Shown here: piece by piece, positions 43,703-56,364 of the stretch
How positions within the stretch are numbered: the stretch's first letter is position 1
Layout of the letters: every line of letters begins with the position of its first letter
The notes under the pieces: model-generated
Told to the model about the DNA's origin: nothing
What the model saw: only the letters and a program-made list of their open reading frames with translations
Database searches by the model: none
Position numbers and translations under genes: made by a program
DNA from: Macrocybe gigantea
Lineage: Eukaryota > Basidiomycota > Agaricomycetes > Agaricales > Callistosporiaceae
Direction of reading: 5' to 3'
Length of the DNA stretch: 64,000 nucleotides
Assembly (NCBI GenBank): GCA_011319805.1
Contig: SJRY01000229.1
Location: 910,116 to 974,115 of the forward strand

Positions 43703-45426
43703 TCACGACAAACGAAGGACAATCCTTCCGGCAACTTTACCGCTTTCCAGGTCCGCAAGAACTCTGTTTCGCCCCTCAGTGCTTTGTCCCTTCGAACGGA
43801 ACATTAAATGAAAAACACACTGGTTGATGTCCTCGAGCTCCCTGACTTCATATTGGCATTTGACTTTGCCACGCGCGGCGATGTCAAGGGCCTCTAGAAC
43901 ATCCTGACGGTTTCTGCTCTCATTCATGAGCTGACTCGACTTTTTTTTTTAGAAGCGAACGCGGATGCATACCCGAGCGCTGAACCTATTACAGTTAAGC
44001 TCTACAAATGAATTCAGTTCATATGCACGGACACTGAACGATTGAAAAGAGTACCTTCGCAATCAGGAGGGTAACCGGGGCATTAAGTGTCGCATTCCCC
44101 GCTGGCATGCCTACCGCAACAAGGGTTCCCGTGGTCCGGAGGTACATGAGAGCTTGGTTGAACGGTCTCGGCTGCCTTATCCGTCAGGGCGGAAGAGAGC
44201 GTTATAGACCGGTGAGACACGTTACATCTCCAGCAGCGATGATCGCAGCTTGAGGACCCGACCCATCGGTCGCCTCTTGAACGTCCTTCGTGAGGTCAGT
44301 GGACGTCTTGAAGTCGACCCATTTCTCGGCGCCAAGCTTCATACAGAGGGCCTTTTTTTCTTCTCCGGTATCTGTTGAACGCCCAAAGTCAGATCTTCCG
44401 TACCTTGCAACTTGCAATTAGAAAGTGGAGTCGGAAGCGCTAACCAATGGCGAGCACGCGGTAACCCATCGCTACCCCATATTGGACGGCTTAGGTTTAA
44501 AAGCATCAGTGCAAAACGCCCAGACGCCATTCGCACCGTGGAACTGACCTAAATGGCCTAAACCACCTCCAGCACCTGAGATTGCGACCCAATTGCCAAC
44601 CCAACGCTTGCTTGCTTCAGAGCCTTGTACACCGTCAGGCCCTATCCTGCCCGTGTTAGTCTTCTGGAAGGTATGTTAGAAGCCCTATATGGAAAGCTGA
44701 CAGCGCATAGAATGGGCGTTGCGGCGGCGCTGTCCAGGCCGTCGGGGATCGGCGTAACATAGTTTACATATGAGACCTTCAAAATATAGTTCAGCGAAGA
44801 ATGGTCACTGTATCGTTTGGGTTCTCGGCTCACCACAAATCGTGCAAATGTCCCAGGAACCGTGAAGCCATGAGATTTTGCTCGACCCAGGAGACAGCCT
44901 AGGCAGAAAAAGGATACATGCTGTTCCAAGCGTCATCAGAATCGGAAAGATATGTGACCTACATGATTCAAAACCCTTTCGACACATTTCACATCTGGAA
45001 AAGCACAGTCGGTTCCAGTGTATCCAGAACAAGTCAAACAGAAAACCGCAAGGAAGTCCTCGCAGCACAAACATGTCGACGACGCGCTTCGCGCAATGCT
45101 CACCTCATGCAGACCGTCGCGATCCATTTGACTCCCACACGATCGCCGACCTTGATCGAGTCGCCTTCCGTGTGGTCTCCAATAGCCACGACGCGTCCAA
45201 CGCCCTCGTGACCGCCGACGAGAGGCAGGCTCGCATAGCGTCCCCAGTCGCCTTTCTGGATATGCAGGTCTGAATGGCACACGCCAGAGTATTCCAGCTG
45301 GACAAGGCATTCGCCAGGCGCGAGCTCAGACGGCTGCTTGACTGGATGGTCGTTCTTGACAACGTACGCTTCGTTGAGGTTGCTCAAGAGGGCGGCTTTC
45401 GCTGTAAACGGGATTGTGGGGCTCAT
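43703..45426 (-). CDS. Zinc-dependent alcohol dehydrogenase (ADH1 type)
   Basis: Eleven exons: 45426-45104, 44994-44963, 44898-44834, 44776-44702, 44641-44549, 44489-44445, 44371-44226, 44171-44055, 44001-43973, 43913-43821 and 43763-43703; about 359 residues. It oxidises alcohols or reduces aldehydes with NAD(H), in the cytosol by family. Catalytic zinc ligands are in GVCHSDLH and GGHEGVG; the structural zinc lobe is CMRCEMCRKGFESC. The cofactor site is SGAGGGLGHL, followed by AVQYGVAMGYRVLAID and KLGAEKWVDF. The end reads DIAARGKVKCQYEVREL, then GKVAGRIVLRLS. All exon phases fit except exon 5, which is one base short near 44605. The start MSPTIPFTAKAALL at 45426 is preferred over an upstream non-ATG extension. 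It lies 454 bases downstream of uL1 in the same orientation. Confidence 0.88.
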
Positions 45427-45880
45427 TTGTCTCAACGCTGTACTTCCTGTTCGTTCACTGAAACTCCGGCAAGGCTTTATAACCGGCTCTGTTTAAAGGG
45501 GTTGTGAAAGGACGACCGTGCCCGGCAGCTTTACTGCAAGCGCGGGGCGCCCATCGAACTCCAGAGGCCATCATATGATAAGTCGACTCAGGTCAGATGA
45601 TAGGGTGCGTCCAAGGAAACTGTCAGATACGACAGAGGGGTAGCGACGTGACAGAAGCCCAGGCTTTCATGGATCTGCATGTATTAGTGATGCATAGACC
45701 ATCATATTCATGTGCTAGGTAATCGTCAACGCATGAGAATCAATTGAGCAACGCATCAGCTCCCAATCGGTTTCTACGCGTGAAACCGTTGGTGTAAGCG
45801 TGCGGGGCTTCATGTTGTGCATTGCGGCGCTCCAGAAATTCCCAAGCATGCATGTCCATCAATCCAACCGAGAAACGAAA

Positions 45881-46801
45881 TCAGAAGAGGCGGATGGGCT
45901 TGCCCATCGTGGTCTTGATGTGCAGCGACTTGACGTTTTGCCAGTTCTTCTTGAGCAAGGAAACGAGGAAGTTGATGCCTGGCAGCCGCTTAGTATATGC
46001 TGCAATATTCTATACCATGTATACGTACTGAGCATGACGTTGGCAAGAACTTGGTCATCGGTCATTTCAACATGGCCCACGGCAACACCCAAACACAAAA
46101 CCTTCTTGAGCTGGAACTTGATGGTAGAGCGGACTTCGGTCAGCTTGTTGCTGAGGTCCTCGGAATGTGAAATGGGAGTAGGGAATTTGCCAGCTGTGCG
46201 AAACGAAATCAACGATCGTCTGCCATCAGAACACATGAAAAACTAACCCTTGGAAAGACCGGGACCAAGCAGACGAGGAATCTGCTTAATCAAAGCTTCA
46301 GAGGCTAGGAAAGCATCGTATTTCTTGGCAAGCTTCTTGACAAGCTTTTTGTTTTTGTTCAACCTGGACAAACCGTTGAACGACTGCGCCATAAACCAAT
46401 TCCTGCCTGAACGCACTTTTTCAAGTCATCAACGGACATGTATTCAAGCTCAATTTGCTTAGCACGGTCGATATCGGCGGCGTCGGCAAGAATACAGATA
46501 GACATGCGGGGGCGGGGGACATTGGGGAGTCTAAAGGGACGTCAATACAAATTCACACTATCATATAGGACGATAACGCACTTGACAGTTCCAGAGAAAC
46601 GCTTATCTCTCTGAGGATCGTAGTTCTTCAGACCAATCTGTAGTTCGATGGTCTCAACAAACTTTCTCTTTTTCTCGCCATTGGCCTCAGCCAACAGCTC
46701 CTTAATAGAGCCCCGCACGCTTGACACTGAGAGTTTCGAGCTATACGATGTGATTTAGTTCTCTGCACGACCTCCCCACAGGACGACAAGATTCACCTCA
46801 T
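45881..46801 (-). CDS. RPL1: 60S ribosomal protein uL1 (L10a/L1)
   Basis: Six exons: 46801-46797, 46740-46582, 46530-46417, 46363-46248, 46193-46029 and 45978-45881, giving exactly 218 residues (yeast uL1 has 217). The protein forms the L1 stalk of the large subunit, which guides deacylated tRNA out of the E site. Recognisable blocks are [89 protein letters not shown] and [17 protein letters not shown], ending GKPIRLF. The first exon is only five bases (ATGAG), a start chosen because it completes the family N-terminus [13 protein letters not shown]. All introns are 50-56 bases. No frame break. A telobox-like AACCCTAACCCC lies 113 bases upstream. Confidence 0.96.
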
Positions 46802-46913
46802 ATTGAACTTTTTGTTGCCTTGATGACGGTCGGTCAGTAGCTTCGACTAATATCGCGTGCGAAATTAGCATGGGATTTCGGTGGCGCGAGGAACTATACA
46901 GTTATGATGCTGT

Positions 46914-46925
46914 AACCCTAACCCC
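46914..46925 (+). promoter_or_regulatory. Telobox-like element in the uL1 promoter
   Basis: AACCCTAACCCC lies 113 bases upstream of the uL1 start codon. In several fungi RCCCTAA sites bound by Tbf1-like factors drive ribosomal protein genes; a role here is inferred from place and sequence only. Confidence 0.5.
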
Positions 46926-47799
46926 AGATGGGGTCGAATTCGGTAATGCACCCGAATACGGATTTGCGATATCTGTGCGATTGTCTCGCAACGCTCAAGC
47001 CGTTTTCAACGCGACAGTTGGCGCGGGCGCTATCAGGCAACGCGCACGCGACTCTGGAATTCTATATGCATAACACATTCAGAGTCATGCACCTGAATGA
47101 TCTCGGTGGCAAGGCGATTGAATCGTTGAGTTCTTCGAAGAAACACAAGTAATGAACATGTTGCCTAGCCGAGATGTCTGGCATAAAGAAGTCGGGTGTT
47201 GAGTAATTTCGATAAGGATTCTCATATGACCATGTGGCGTCTACACAGTTTTATGGCAAGCTACGCTCCTGAATTCGTGACCGTGAGCTCCAGCTCCTGA
47301 TGACAAGTATATGTATCGCTCTGCGGTTTGCAGTTTGGGGCGATAGGAGCGGAATCAGCTGCGCATCAGAGTGGCGTAAAAGTTCTTTCTGGCGACCGTC
47401 GACAGGGCTCGGTAATCTGATGTGCACCTGAAAACAAGCATGAGATTATGGTTCCGTCTTTTCTAATCGCAAGAAGTTATCTGTCCCAGAAGGTCGATGA
47501 TGACTTTTCAATGAACTCGCAGGAAAAACTCATTCCAAGGAACCATGTTTAGGGTATTGTCACCAAGGGAAGATGAGACCGAGCGTGTCTCATTGCAGGG
47601 TCAACTTCGGTGCCAGAATTCTGTTCTTACCATCTGACGGCCCTTGTTGACAACCAGAGGGCGGAAAATCCTTTGAATTCTCGCGACCGCCACAAGGGTG
47701 GCTATAACGCAGAGAGATGGCTCAAGAGATGGTTCAACCGACTCCAATCCTCCCAACGTCGAAAGAGGAGATTATCTTAACTCCACTCCACCTCAGGCT
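46926..47799. other. Divergent intergenic region
   Basis: About 870 bases between uL1 (-) and membrane-protein copy 2 (+). No supported ORF. Confidence 0.45.
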
Positions 47800-49791
47800 A
47801 TGAACTCAATGGATCCCGATTCTGACGACGGACCCTTCACCGACTTTGTATCTGACGCGATGATAACGAATTATGTCGCAAGTCAGTCTCAACTTGTACT
47901 GACCCCAAAGTCTGGAACTGACCTATGCATCGGTAGTATCATTCGTGACGATACTTTGGTTCGTTCTCATTACGGAACTGCATGACAAGAATACCGCGGT
48001 GCTTACCCGGTCCGTGAAGGTATGACCATCTACTTACATTCGGCCAAGAGGTTCGTGGTTTTTGTGGTCTGGTTAAAGGCATAGCTGAAACATGCTTGAA
48101 TGAAGATAGAGTTGATTTGGAAGGCGAGCCGGTGGAAGAGCTTCATGAAACTGGTTTATGTACGCCATCGTTCAACCACTGCTACCTTAGTTTTCACGTT
48201 TGACCCAAAGATCTGGGTAAATGCGTCCGTCCATCAACAGGTGCACCCTAATAGCCAACCGACATATTTCAGAACCGTTATGTTCATTCGATCATGATAA
48301 CGTGAACAGCTTGTTTCTTTTTGCTTCCGTCACACCTAATGCAATGTCAGTGCCCTTGCTGTTGGTTAGCACCTGCGATTAGAACAATGTTAAGGTGCCG
48401 TGACTGACGATCCGTGAAGCAAGGGTCATACACATCACGCATGATTCCGTGAGTCGAATTCCAAGCCGAATTCATCATGCAGGTGATTGACATCCAGGCT
48501 CATGGTTTCTCAGACGTAAGCGCTCCTTCAAGACACGTCGTTCAAGTCTCAAACCAAGCTGTCTTCTTCATCCCGAAATGAAGTTGTAACATGCATTACG
48601 AGGTTTGCTTGCACGGAATTCCTCGTCTAGCGCCTTCTCTCATACTCTTCCTATTCAGATGGAAGGCGCAGCTTCACTTGTTGTATTCATTGTGGCTGAC
48701 TTTATCCTTGTTTTAAGGTCCGTGTCTTAGTTTTCTTCTGCGCGATGCATCCTACAATATCTGTCGTTAGAATTTGGATATTGTATGACAGGGACCGACG
48801 GATAATGCACTTTTTCGTATTTCTAATAATCTGTGAGCATTTTTCCAAGCCGTTGATGCTGTCGCTGAAACCGCGGATGTTTGGCACCAGTGGAATTCAT
48901 CACGCTGTACGTCATCCAATGAGCGGCCGAGTGCAAAGCTAATATGATCTTTAGACTTTTGCTGGACACTGTATTTCTACGTACTTATCAAATCATCATA
49001 CGTACCAGGTATGTCTTCATCCGATGCGGTACGGCACTCGGAATTGACTGCAGCTTGACGGAAGCTATCCGCTCACCGGCTGCCATATCCATCGTTAGTG
49101 AGCCATGCACCTTTACTATTGTTGTCTCAAACCCGTTGGCAGAGCTGCCGAGGACGATGGCTTTGGGAACACTTCCACCACTTATCATGGTAGGATTATG
49201 CTTTCATAATTAACATTGTTTCTGATAGTCGAATTGCTCAAGTCATCCATTATGTTCGGCCTAACGCTCTACAAATGCATACAGAATTTTCGGCTTGGCG
49301 TGGCCATCAGGATGCCGCTCATGTCAAGATTTTTCAGAGACGGGATAATCTGGTACTTTGGAGTGTTAGGTATGTCATATTGCAGTCTAGTCTACGTTAT
49401 TTGGTTCCGTAACCATTGACTTGTAGTTGTTCTGGGTGCATGCGGCATAAATTGGGTCGCTGGACGACCGACACTTGCCGATCTCTTCAATATGTGCGTC
49501 TTCTCATTCCTTGTCTAGTGTCACCTGTGCTGATCTATGTGCACAGCCCGAATCTTGTGTAAGCTGTCTGCCATCTGGACGCATTACCAAGTCGCTAATT
49601 AAACGCAAAGCGTTTTTGTGACCATCGTGTCTCGAGTGCTGTTGAATATCAGAGAGCTCACGAGCAAGAAGCCCCCTCCTGCAGATGAGCACTCCCTGGA
49701 CACAATCCCGTCTATCGTTTTTCGGCCGCTCGAACTGTTGCCAACAGAGAAGACTTCCCTGCTGGATGGGTTTGACATGGATTCTGTATAG
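47800..49791 (+). CDS. DUF6533-like seven-helix membrane protein, copy 2
   Basis: Starts at ATG 47800 (MNSMDPDSDDGPFTDFVS), with DAMITNYVA just before a likely donor near 47881. Later pieces: KIELIWKASRWKSFMKLVY (48104-48160, donor gtacgc as in copy 1), VVFIVADFILVLR joined across an intron (48718-48769) to IWILYDRDRRIMHFFVFLII, then IMFGLTLYKCIQNFRLGVA and PLMSRFFRDGIIWYFGVL (49249-49370). After a further intron comes LGACGINWVAGRPTLADLF, and VTIVSRVLLNIRELTSKK with a tail ending LLDGFDMDSV* at 49791. The order and intron places mirror copy 1 on the opposite strand. The block expected to carry the YDYxLT helix (48000-48100) is not readable, so this copy may be damaged there. Predicted multi-pass membrane protein of unknown function. 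Confidence 0.55.
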
Positions 49792-50412
49792 GCTTGACGC
49801 CTGACAGTTATCGATGGCAGTCCCCGCAGTCTTTTTCGTTGGCTGTTGCCGCCACTGAGCCGACAGCGACGTGAATAATTCCTGTTTATGATGTGCGATA
49901 GCTAGAGGGCTAGGAATCTGACAATGGGTGGCATTGTTAAAAGCAGTGATACAGTTTGCTTGTCATCTCAGATCCTGGACATTTTGCGCGTCGGTGAATA
50001 TCATTTACGAACACCCGACAGCTGTAGAGTTAGTAACGACATTTATAACATTAACCCCAATCTAGGTTACTTCGTGCATATACACTGTTGATTATACGCA
50101 TGCAGAATCCCTCCCAAGAGTAGCAAACTCCATGGTCGTCATCTTTGTATCATCATTCGTTTCGTTTTCAGACCGGATATTGAACAACATCCTGTTTCCA
50201 ACGACGGAAAACACTGCTGCAGTCAATGGGACTACCTCATTCGATAGTCCTGTCTAATAAGAAGGGGTTAAAAGATCAATCAGTTGCTTTATACCAGATG
50301 TTCGTCTAACGCACAATCGACGGCTTGCTGAAAATGATCGCATTCACAATGGCCATGGAAATGATACTATTCGGCAAACTATCAGTATTTCGATCTGAAA
50401 GGCTCAAATGAC
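49792..50412. other. Intergenic region
   Basis: About 620 bases between copy 2 (+) and copy 3 (-), tail to tail. Nothing supported. Confidence 0.45.
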
Positions 50413-51600
50413 TCATGCCCACGCTAGGAGATGTACCACGATTTCGTGAAGAACGAGTCGCGTCAGCGCCGACAACCAATATGTCCTATCCCTGAAAGCG
50501 ACATAAACTTGATATGTTATCAAGAACAGCATTATCCCTTCATATCCGATGATGGGAAGACTAAAGAAATTCAACATAAGGCTTAGTCCATGATCATAGA
50601 CGCGCACCAAGCTAGCCACAAGGTCGTATCCAAGATCAGTAACCCACAAGGATTTATATCTGAGATCTCGTCCGGCATTGTACCAGTCTCTGTCGAAACA
50701 GACAGAATGGATAGGTATGGGGGTCGAAGCCATCGAGAGCTTACCTCTAGAGGCTGTTGTATAGACGATGACAATACTAGCACTGGAGACAAAGAAAAGG
50801 ATAAGCAGTGGATAGCGGACAATTTTCTTGTGCCCATAGAGTGCCGAAACAGCGAGCCAGATGATGCAGTCGGTTATCAGCATCTGTGCGATGCCTGTAT
50901 TCATTGTGTAATCACGCTTTGCATCACCTCGAGCATAGACATATGATCGACGTACCGATGCCAACAAGTTCAAACGGACTAACGCTATGACCTAGACGCC
51001 AAAACTCAGATTCCGTTCTGGGCAATGCAGAAGGTACACTTCTTACAACTGTCGTGAAGTGCTGTTAAATTTTAGTTGACGGAAATGAGGAAGGTCTTAC
51101 GTACAACTGGATGAACCGCATTCAGCAACAGGTTAGGCAGTCAACAATTCATGACGTACAGACGGAGCGTTAGGCGTGGACCTGGAATTTACTGCGTATC
51201 GAAATTTAGGTTGATTCATGATTGAGATTTCGTGGCTTGCGCCGTACAATATGAATGAGCCACCTGGGCTCCTATTTGTCCATATCGATTCTGCGTTTCG
51301 CATGAGAGAGCGAGCAGGTAATAAGGAAAAGATGAACGTGCGTACGACAACGAGTAGAATCGTGAACAGAAACGAGAGCCACGATTTTGACCATGCCTTG
51401 TTTCTCTACCTTCAAGTGCATATGGAAGTTGCAAAGCCTTTCGTACACCACCTACCCAGATTGTCCGATACTAGGCACAAACCGATAATCATTTATGAGT
51501 CCCTTAAAATGGTTCTGCGGTCTTACCTCCGTATCGACGGTCAAAAATAGTCCCACAATACGAGTGTTAAGGAAGCGCCTGTAATCGCCAGACATCAATC
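50413..51600 (-). CDS. DUF6533/DUF6534-like seven-helix membrane protein, copy 3 (diverged)
   Basis: Near 51560-51500 the minus strand reads SLTLVLWDY then FLTVDTE, the family YDYxLTxxxE signature, with one T missing in the TTTTT at 51545-51549 or so. The next certain exons are MNTGIAQMLITDCIIWLAV and GHKKIVRYPLLILFFVSSAS (50906-50780). An intron (about 50750-50695) leads to DWYNAGRDLRYKSLWV and the helix-rich end SLPIIGYEGIMLFLITYQVY and LSALTRLVLHEIVVHL, stop at 50413. Exons between 51500 and 50970 are not resolved. It is more distant from copies 1 and 2 than they are from each other. Confidence 0.45.
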
Positions 51601-51972
51601 TCAACTCCAATGGTTCAACGAAGGATCATACCCTTGAAATTATAAATTTCAGACACCGGCAAGACGAGGCTGGCCATATCTGTGAGGCCACAGAAGAAAT
51701 GGACAGCGCATCACAGCACATCGAAGCAAGTCTTATAAAGCAACTTTGGCTGGGTGACGACGTCAATCGAGAAAGTATTGCCAAATGACGTGGGATGGCA
51801 TGTGCGATTGGCGACGCGCTTAGCACATTTCAATACAACTCTAAGGAATGCAGTGAGAAAAAAGCTGACCCTCGGTGTGTTGACAGATGGCTGGGCGTAT
51901 GGCCAAATGGTCTGGTGGGCTCATTGACCAATCTTGGCCTGTAATGGGATTAAAAGACACGAGTGTGATTTC

Positions 51973-52262
51973 TCAACTTTGTTCAGACCTAACGGCACCT
52001 TCGGCCAGCAAAGTCAGATGTGCGTTCACAAGGGTGAGCCCAACGAAGTAACCAATGATGACCATCTTTACCGGAGAATCATTCCGAAACCTGACAAGTG
52101 ACCAAGCAGCCATCATGGCTTCTTGCGAACATTCCGGAAAATACAAACATCGACGTGTCATCGCTCAATAGAACCTTTTTCTTGACGGAAGTAGTGTAAC
52201 CCGTAAAAAGAGCTAAAGTTCGCAACTCAATACAATAATCGATCAAGTTGAATACCTGCAAG
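51973..52262 (-). pseudogene. Fragment resembling the same membrane-protein family
   Basis: Minus-strand stretches FNLIDYCIELRTLALFTGY (52250-52195) and VKMVIIGYFVGLTLVNAHLT (52060-52000) look like membrane helices, with LRTLALF similar to the LRxYALY block of the family. Frames differ and neither end is clear. Probably a relic or a part of a gene whose remaining exons I cannot place. Confidence 0.25.
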
Positions 52263-52897
52263 ACGACGGCTCAGTCAGAGGAATACCTGCCTCGACAAAA
52301 CGTGACACCATACATGGTCCCAATTGTAGATCAGGTGGCTGACATACACAGAGGAAGAGGTCCATCATTCGCGTCCTAGGCAAAGTTCCTCGATGGGAAG
52401 ACGAGGGAATTCACATCGAACTTGTACAGTACATCCTTTTGGGGGGCTAACCGAGAATCTGTTGGACTTCGATTTGTTTGATTCTCTGATGAAATGGTCG
52501 AGCAGTAGTGCGCGGTCAAAAGATACGCCAAAGAGTGCATTCTAGTCGCGATCTTGTCCGCCCACAGTATAAATTATAGGCCCCCTTGGGGATCCCATCG
52601 CGTGCTTCTCCTTTAGACTGCCATGATTGACATCGCGAGGCGCCGAAAACAGAACCAACAGGCAATAACGCTAACCACGTCCACTAGTTCTCGGCCGTGG
52701 CCTGGCTCGAAGTTTTGCGTCTCGTACAATATTGAAAGTCAGGAATAAACCATCAAGATACGTTTCAGCATGAAGGAATGGCGATGTGCTTGTGAGGCGC
52801 GGAGTGTCGGATCAAATTCGCCATTGAGAGCAGTGGTCGGCTCAACCAAGCATCACCAAACAGAGTCGGCTTGGTCTCTTCCACATCATCGACCTCT
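52263..52897. other. Intergenic region
   Basis: About 630 bases; a TATAAATTATA stretch at 52568-52578 is a possible promoter element for the gene at 52898. Nothing else. Confidence 0.4.
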
Positions 52898-53365
52898 ATG
52901 GCCGAATACCAGGACCGTTCTCATGACCAGTCCTTGATTCATCGTAGCAATGAGCAGCAACATATACGGTTACCTGTTCCAGACCTGCGGTTCGAATACA
53001 GCTATCTTCGCAGTGTCCGGCCTTATGTGACCATGACGAGGTCGTCAACGGGAGACGAGAAACACGTTCAGCCATCGGAGGACATTCGGATACAATGGGG
53101 CAGAGTTATTTGGGTTACGACTCGGGATCAGGTCATTAGCCCGCTTGTCCAGGGTGCCCTGTGGTAGGTTGTCGATTTTGTATTCCTTCTGCAATGCCGA
53201 GCCACTTCCAGGGCAATAGCGAGCTATTTCTTGACCCGGCTCAGACAACCACGCAAAAAATTGATAAAGGAGGGTTCAGGCGTGAGTTGGCTACGCTCCT
53301 GGGTGAACTCTCTGGGTTTGGGAACATTGGGTTCTGGGTCAATTATGACACCACGCCAATCTTGA
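52898..53365 (+). CDS. Small conserved fungal protein (DUF1770-like), unknown function
   Basis: Two exons, 52898-53163 and 53212-53365, with a 48-base intron (gtaggt...ttccag), give exactly 139 residues. The core PVPDLRFEYSYLRSVRPYV, then IRIQWGRVIWVTTRDQVISP and QGALWAIASYFL, and the end VSWLRSWVNSLGLGTLG, match a short protein widely conserved in fungi and, as far as I recall, filed under DUF1770; the family name is less sure than the gene. The ISPLVQGALWAIASYFL segment could cross or lie on a membrane. The start is the first ATG in frame. No frame break. Confidence 0.75.
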
Positions 53366-56364
53366 GTGTACGTTGTCGTGATACGATGGTCCTTCAGACA
53401 TTCATTTGAGATCTTGCACTTCCGAACTGCAGTGGCCGCCCATCTCGCTCGCCCATGATGCTCGAGCAGCGCTTCTGCCACCTTTCCATTCTTACTATAC
53501 TTTCGCCGCGTCGAGTTGGAGAGGAAAGCAAGACGCCTGCATCTGCTAATGCTGGAAGAACGAAGTGGTGGAAATGTCTTTCTTTTGGTCAATGTTTGCA
53601 CCATAGGATTGTATTACGTGAGCTCAGCTGGAATGTAATCCTAGAATTGCATCTTTTGTCATGTCGAGAAACAGTACGAATGGCGGTTGCTGTGAGCAAG
53701 CTCAGCGGAACAAGAACCTATCATCGGTTGTTCATACCAAATGGCGAGGAATAGCGTATCCGAAGGAGTGCTGTTCTATGTGATCCCGCTCAAATAACGA
53801 CGTATGATGAAGGACACCGATGTTCTGGGCTATCGTTTTCCTGACACGGCACCCGTCGGCAGAAGAAAAGGGCCGACTTACGCGATGAAGATGGCGGACA
53901 GCCGTGACAGGGCATATGTTGACGATAGCAGTGAGCATCTATTCTGCAACAAAAGGTCATTTCTGACTTGTGCCTGTTTATTGGCAACACAGGACAAAGG
54001 GCTTCATTACAACTGTCTGGATCTGTTGCCCGTGTCGTAACTAGTGCGTTTTTGCCGCAATCGTACTAGGCACCTACAAGTCATCGCTCATCGCGGGGCG
54101 CTTTTAACTCTGGTTTATGAGCTCTGGACTCGGCATGATTGGCTCCTCAAGGGCCGTTCCTGCATTATACTCGTCATTTGGTTGAGCATACCCGTCTGCT
54201 ATGTAATTCAGGCTTGTACACCAGCACGCATGCCATACTGTATTTCTTACACTTGCCCTCAGAAAGGACGATCAAAGCTGGTTCAATTCGCTCTTATCAC
54301 CTACCTATCGGGACCTCGGCGATCCCCCACACGTTCGCAAACTATCGCAATGGCATGCTTAGGTGCCTTCGAACGGCCCGTTCCTTTCTGCCGACGGTCA
54401 AAGGCACACGTCGTGCCATCCAGACCTGACAAGCGGACTCTTCCACGTTTGGACCAAAGGTGTCACCGCCCTGATTTACCACACCCTCCTCTCCCCATTG
54501 AGCGCCCTACCGTGACACCGAAGACGCTGTCGTCGGCGGACGGCCTGGCCATTCCGGGTTTGCGCCGGAACACATTCCGACATGCATTCTTGTTCGTTTG
54601 ACCGTATCATGAGATCGATCATGTCAATGTTGTTCTGCTTTTTTTTTTTCTTTTTCTTTTTTCTTTTTTTTTTTTTTGGTATTGTACAAGTGAAGCGTAT
54701 TGCTTTTGGTACAGACCATCAGCCAACCACCTTCGTTGACTGTTTTGTCCCTCCGTTGATGTTTCCTGCTCTAGCAACAAAGACGAACACTGAACGTACT
54801 GAACGGAGAAGGCCGTGCCGCGCTCTCTGTCGTGCTCATAAACCTCGCCATCACTCAACCTCAACGCCCTTTCTACTCCGGAACTCGCCTGCCTCGGTGC
54901 GTGGATTGTCTAGAGCGTTATCCAGCGCGAAAGTGGCACACGCACGTCTTGTCAGGGACCGGCAGAAAAGAAGCAGTCACGGCATTTCCGTGAGGCGGAC
55001 GATTCTCTGACAGCGCCGCGTCTGCTATAAGATTACTGTCCCATGTCACGATGTGATCATGATTCACGATGTGCAAAAAGTGAATTCCGCCACAACAGCT
55101 CGCTCTCTCCCCTAATAAAAATTCGGGTAGTTGAATACTATATAACCAATCATGTTTACAACATTGTTTCAATGAAACACCTTGTAGTTCTGAAATGCGA
55201 GACGAAAAGTTCAAAAATTTGTGTTTCCCAGTCCATCAAATGCCTCGGAGAAACTAATGCTAATGGTAAACATGTCAAGAGTCATTAGTACTTCTTATTG
55301 TATACATTGAATACTCTATTCCCCCAATTTCACCGAGGGACAGACCTTGCGCGATGCTATGGAACGGCTCAAAGTAGGTCCAGAGGTGACTTGAGCGTGA
55401 TGCTTTCAACCTCGGTTGAAGCTCCGCGTGCCGAATCCCGGCAGCCAGCGCAGTCGCCCCATTAAACATTCAAGAGATATGCTGCACATTGCAGTCTATT
55501 GCAAGAAAGCTATCAGTGATGCCCGTTCATCCCTTTTCTTCGATCCAACCACATGAGCCATCATCTCATCATCTTCATCATAACTTGCACCGAGTTTTTC
55601 GTTGTTTTCAACATTCAATGGAATGGCTAATTAATACTCATTTTATAGAGATATATATCATGTACCATTTCCCTATCTTCCCCCGTATCCTCCCCCGCCT
55701 CCTGCGGCTACATAGATAATATATCGAGTTCCGTTGGACTATCCCTCACGTGGCACGGAAGCCGCCGGCGGCTTCCCAGCTGAGTCTGTAACTAGTGGGT
55801 GACCTCGCGTGACTGTGTTTTGCATATCCCGGTTTTTTGAGCCTCTCACCTCGGTCAAGGCCCGATGAATGCTATACACCATGAATAATGCTGGGGATTT
55901 TTATGAACACTCTTGAGATGGTTCTTCAAAAGATTTAATAGTTTGAGGAGTACTGGCTTCGTCATTAAAATTATAAAAATCGAAAAGTGAAATATTTGCA
56001 TTTCCCAACAAGGGACAGTATCTTGCATGGAGCCCTCAAGAATACAATATTCACTACATAGAAAGGTCCGACGAGTATAACTACGAACGTGCTCCTGACG
56101 CATCACGAGGGTGATCACCGTCAAACCCTGGTACGAACCAGAAGCAAAGAACCTCTGAAGAAGCTACACGCCTCCCTGCCCAATTTAACCATGTTAGTCC
56201 AAAAAGAAAACACCAAACTGCGATATCCTTTTTCTGTTCGTATACAATGCGTGGCAGGCTCTTGAAACGAGGGTAGGGTGCAAGGACTGGAATGGAGGAA
56301 AGGAGCGGAAGAAAGAACTTTGCAGAGCGTTGGGGATAATCGGGACGGGTGAGCAACGTGGTAT
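53366..56364. other. Three-kilobase interval without a supported gene
   Basis: ORFs up to 185 codons (for example 54044-54601) overlap in several frames but show no splice logic or family. A T-rich tract with interruptions lies at 54638-54678. Around 55480-56000 the sequence is AT-rich. The last part holds the 3' region of KRE6 on the minus strand. No RNA gene or transposon ends recognised. Confidence 0.45.
54638..54678 (+). repeat. Imperfect poly-T tract
   Basis: About 41 bases, nearly all T with a few C; low-complexity. Confidence 0.8.

Noticed and set aside
46870..47152. Short plus-strand ORFs upstream of uL1
   Set aside because: They lie in the uL1 promoter, overlap each other and show no coding character.
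54044..54601. A 185-codon plus-strand ORF
   Set aside because: Overlaps other ORFs in other frames; no motif or splice support.
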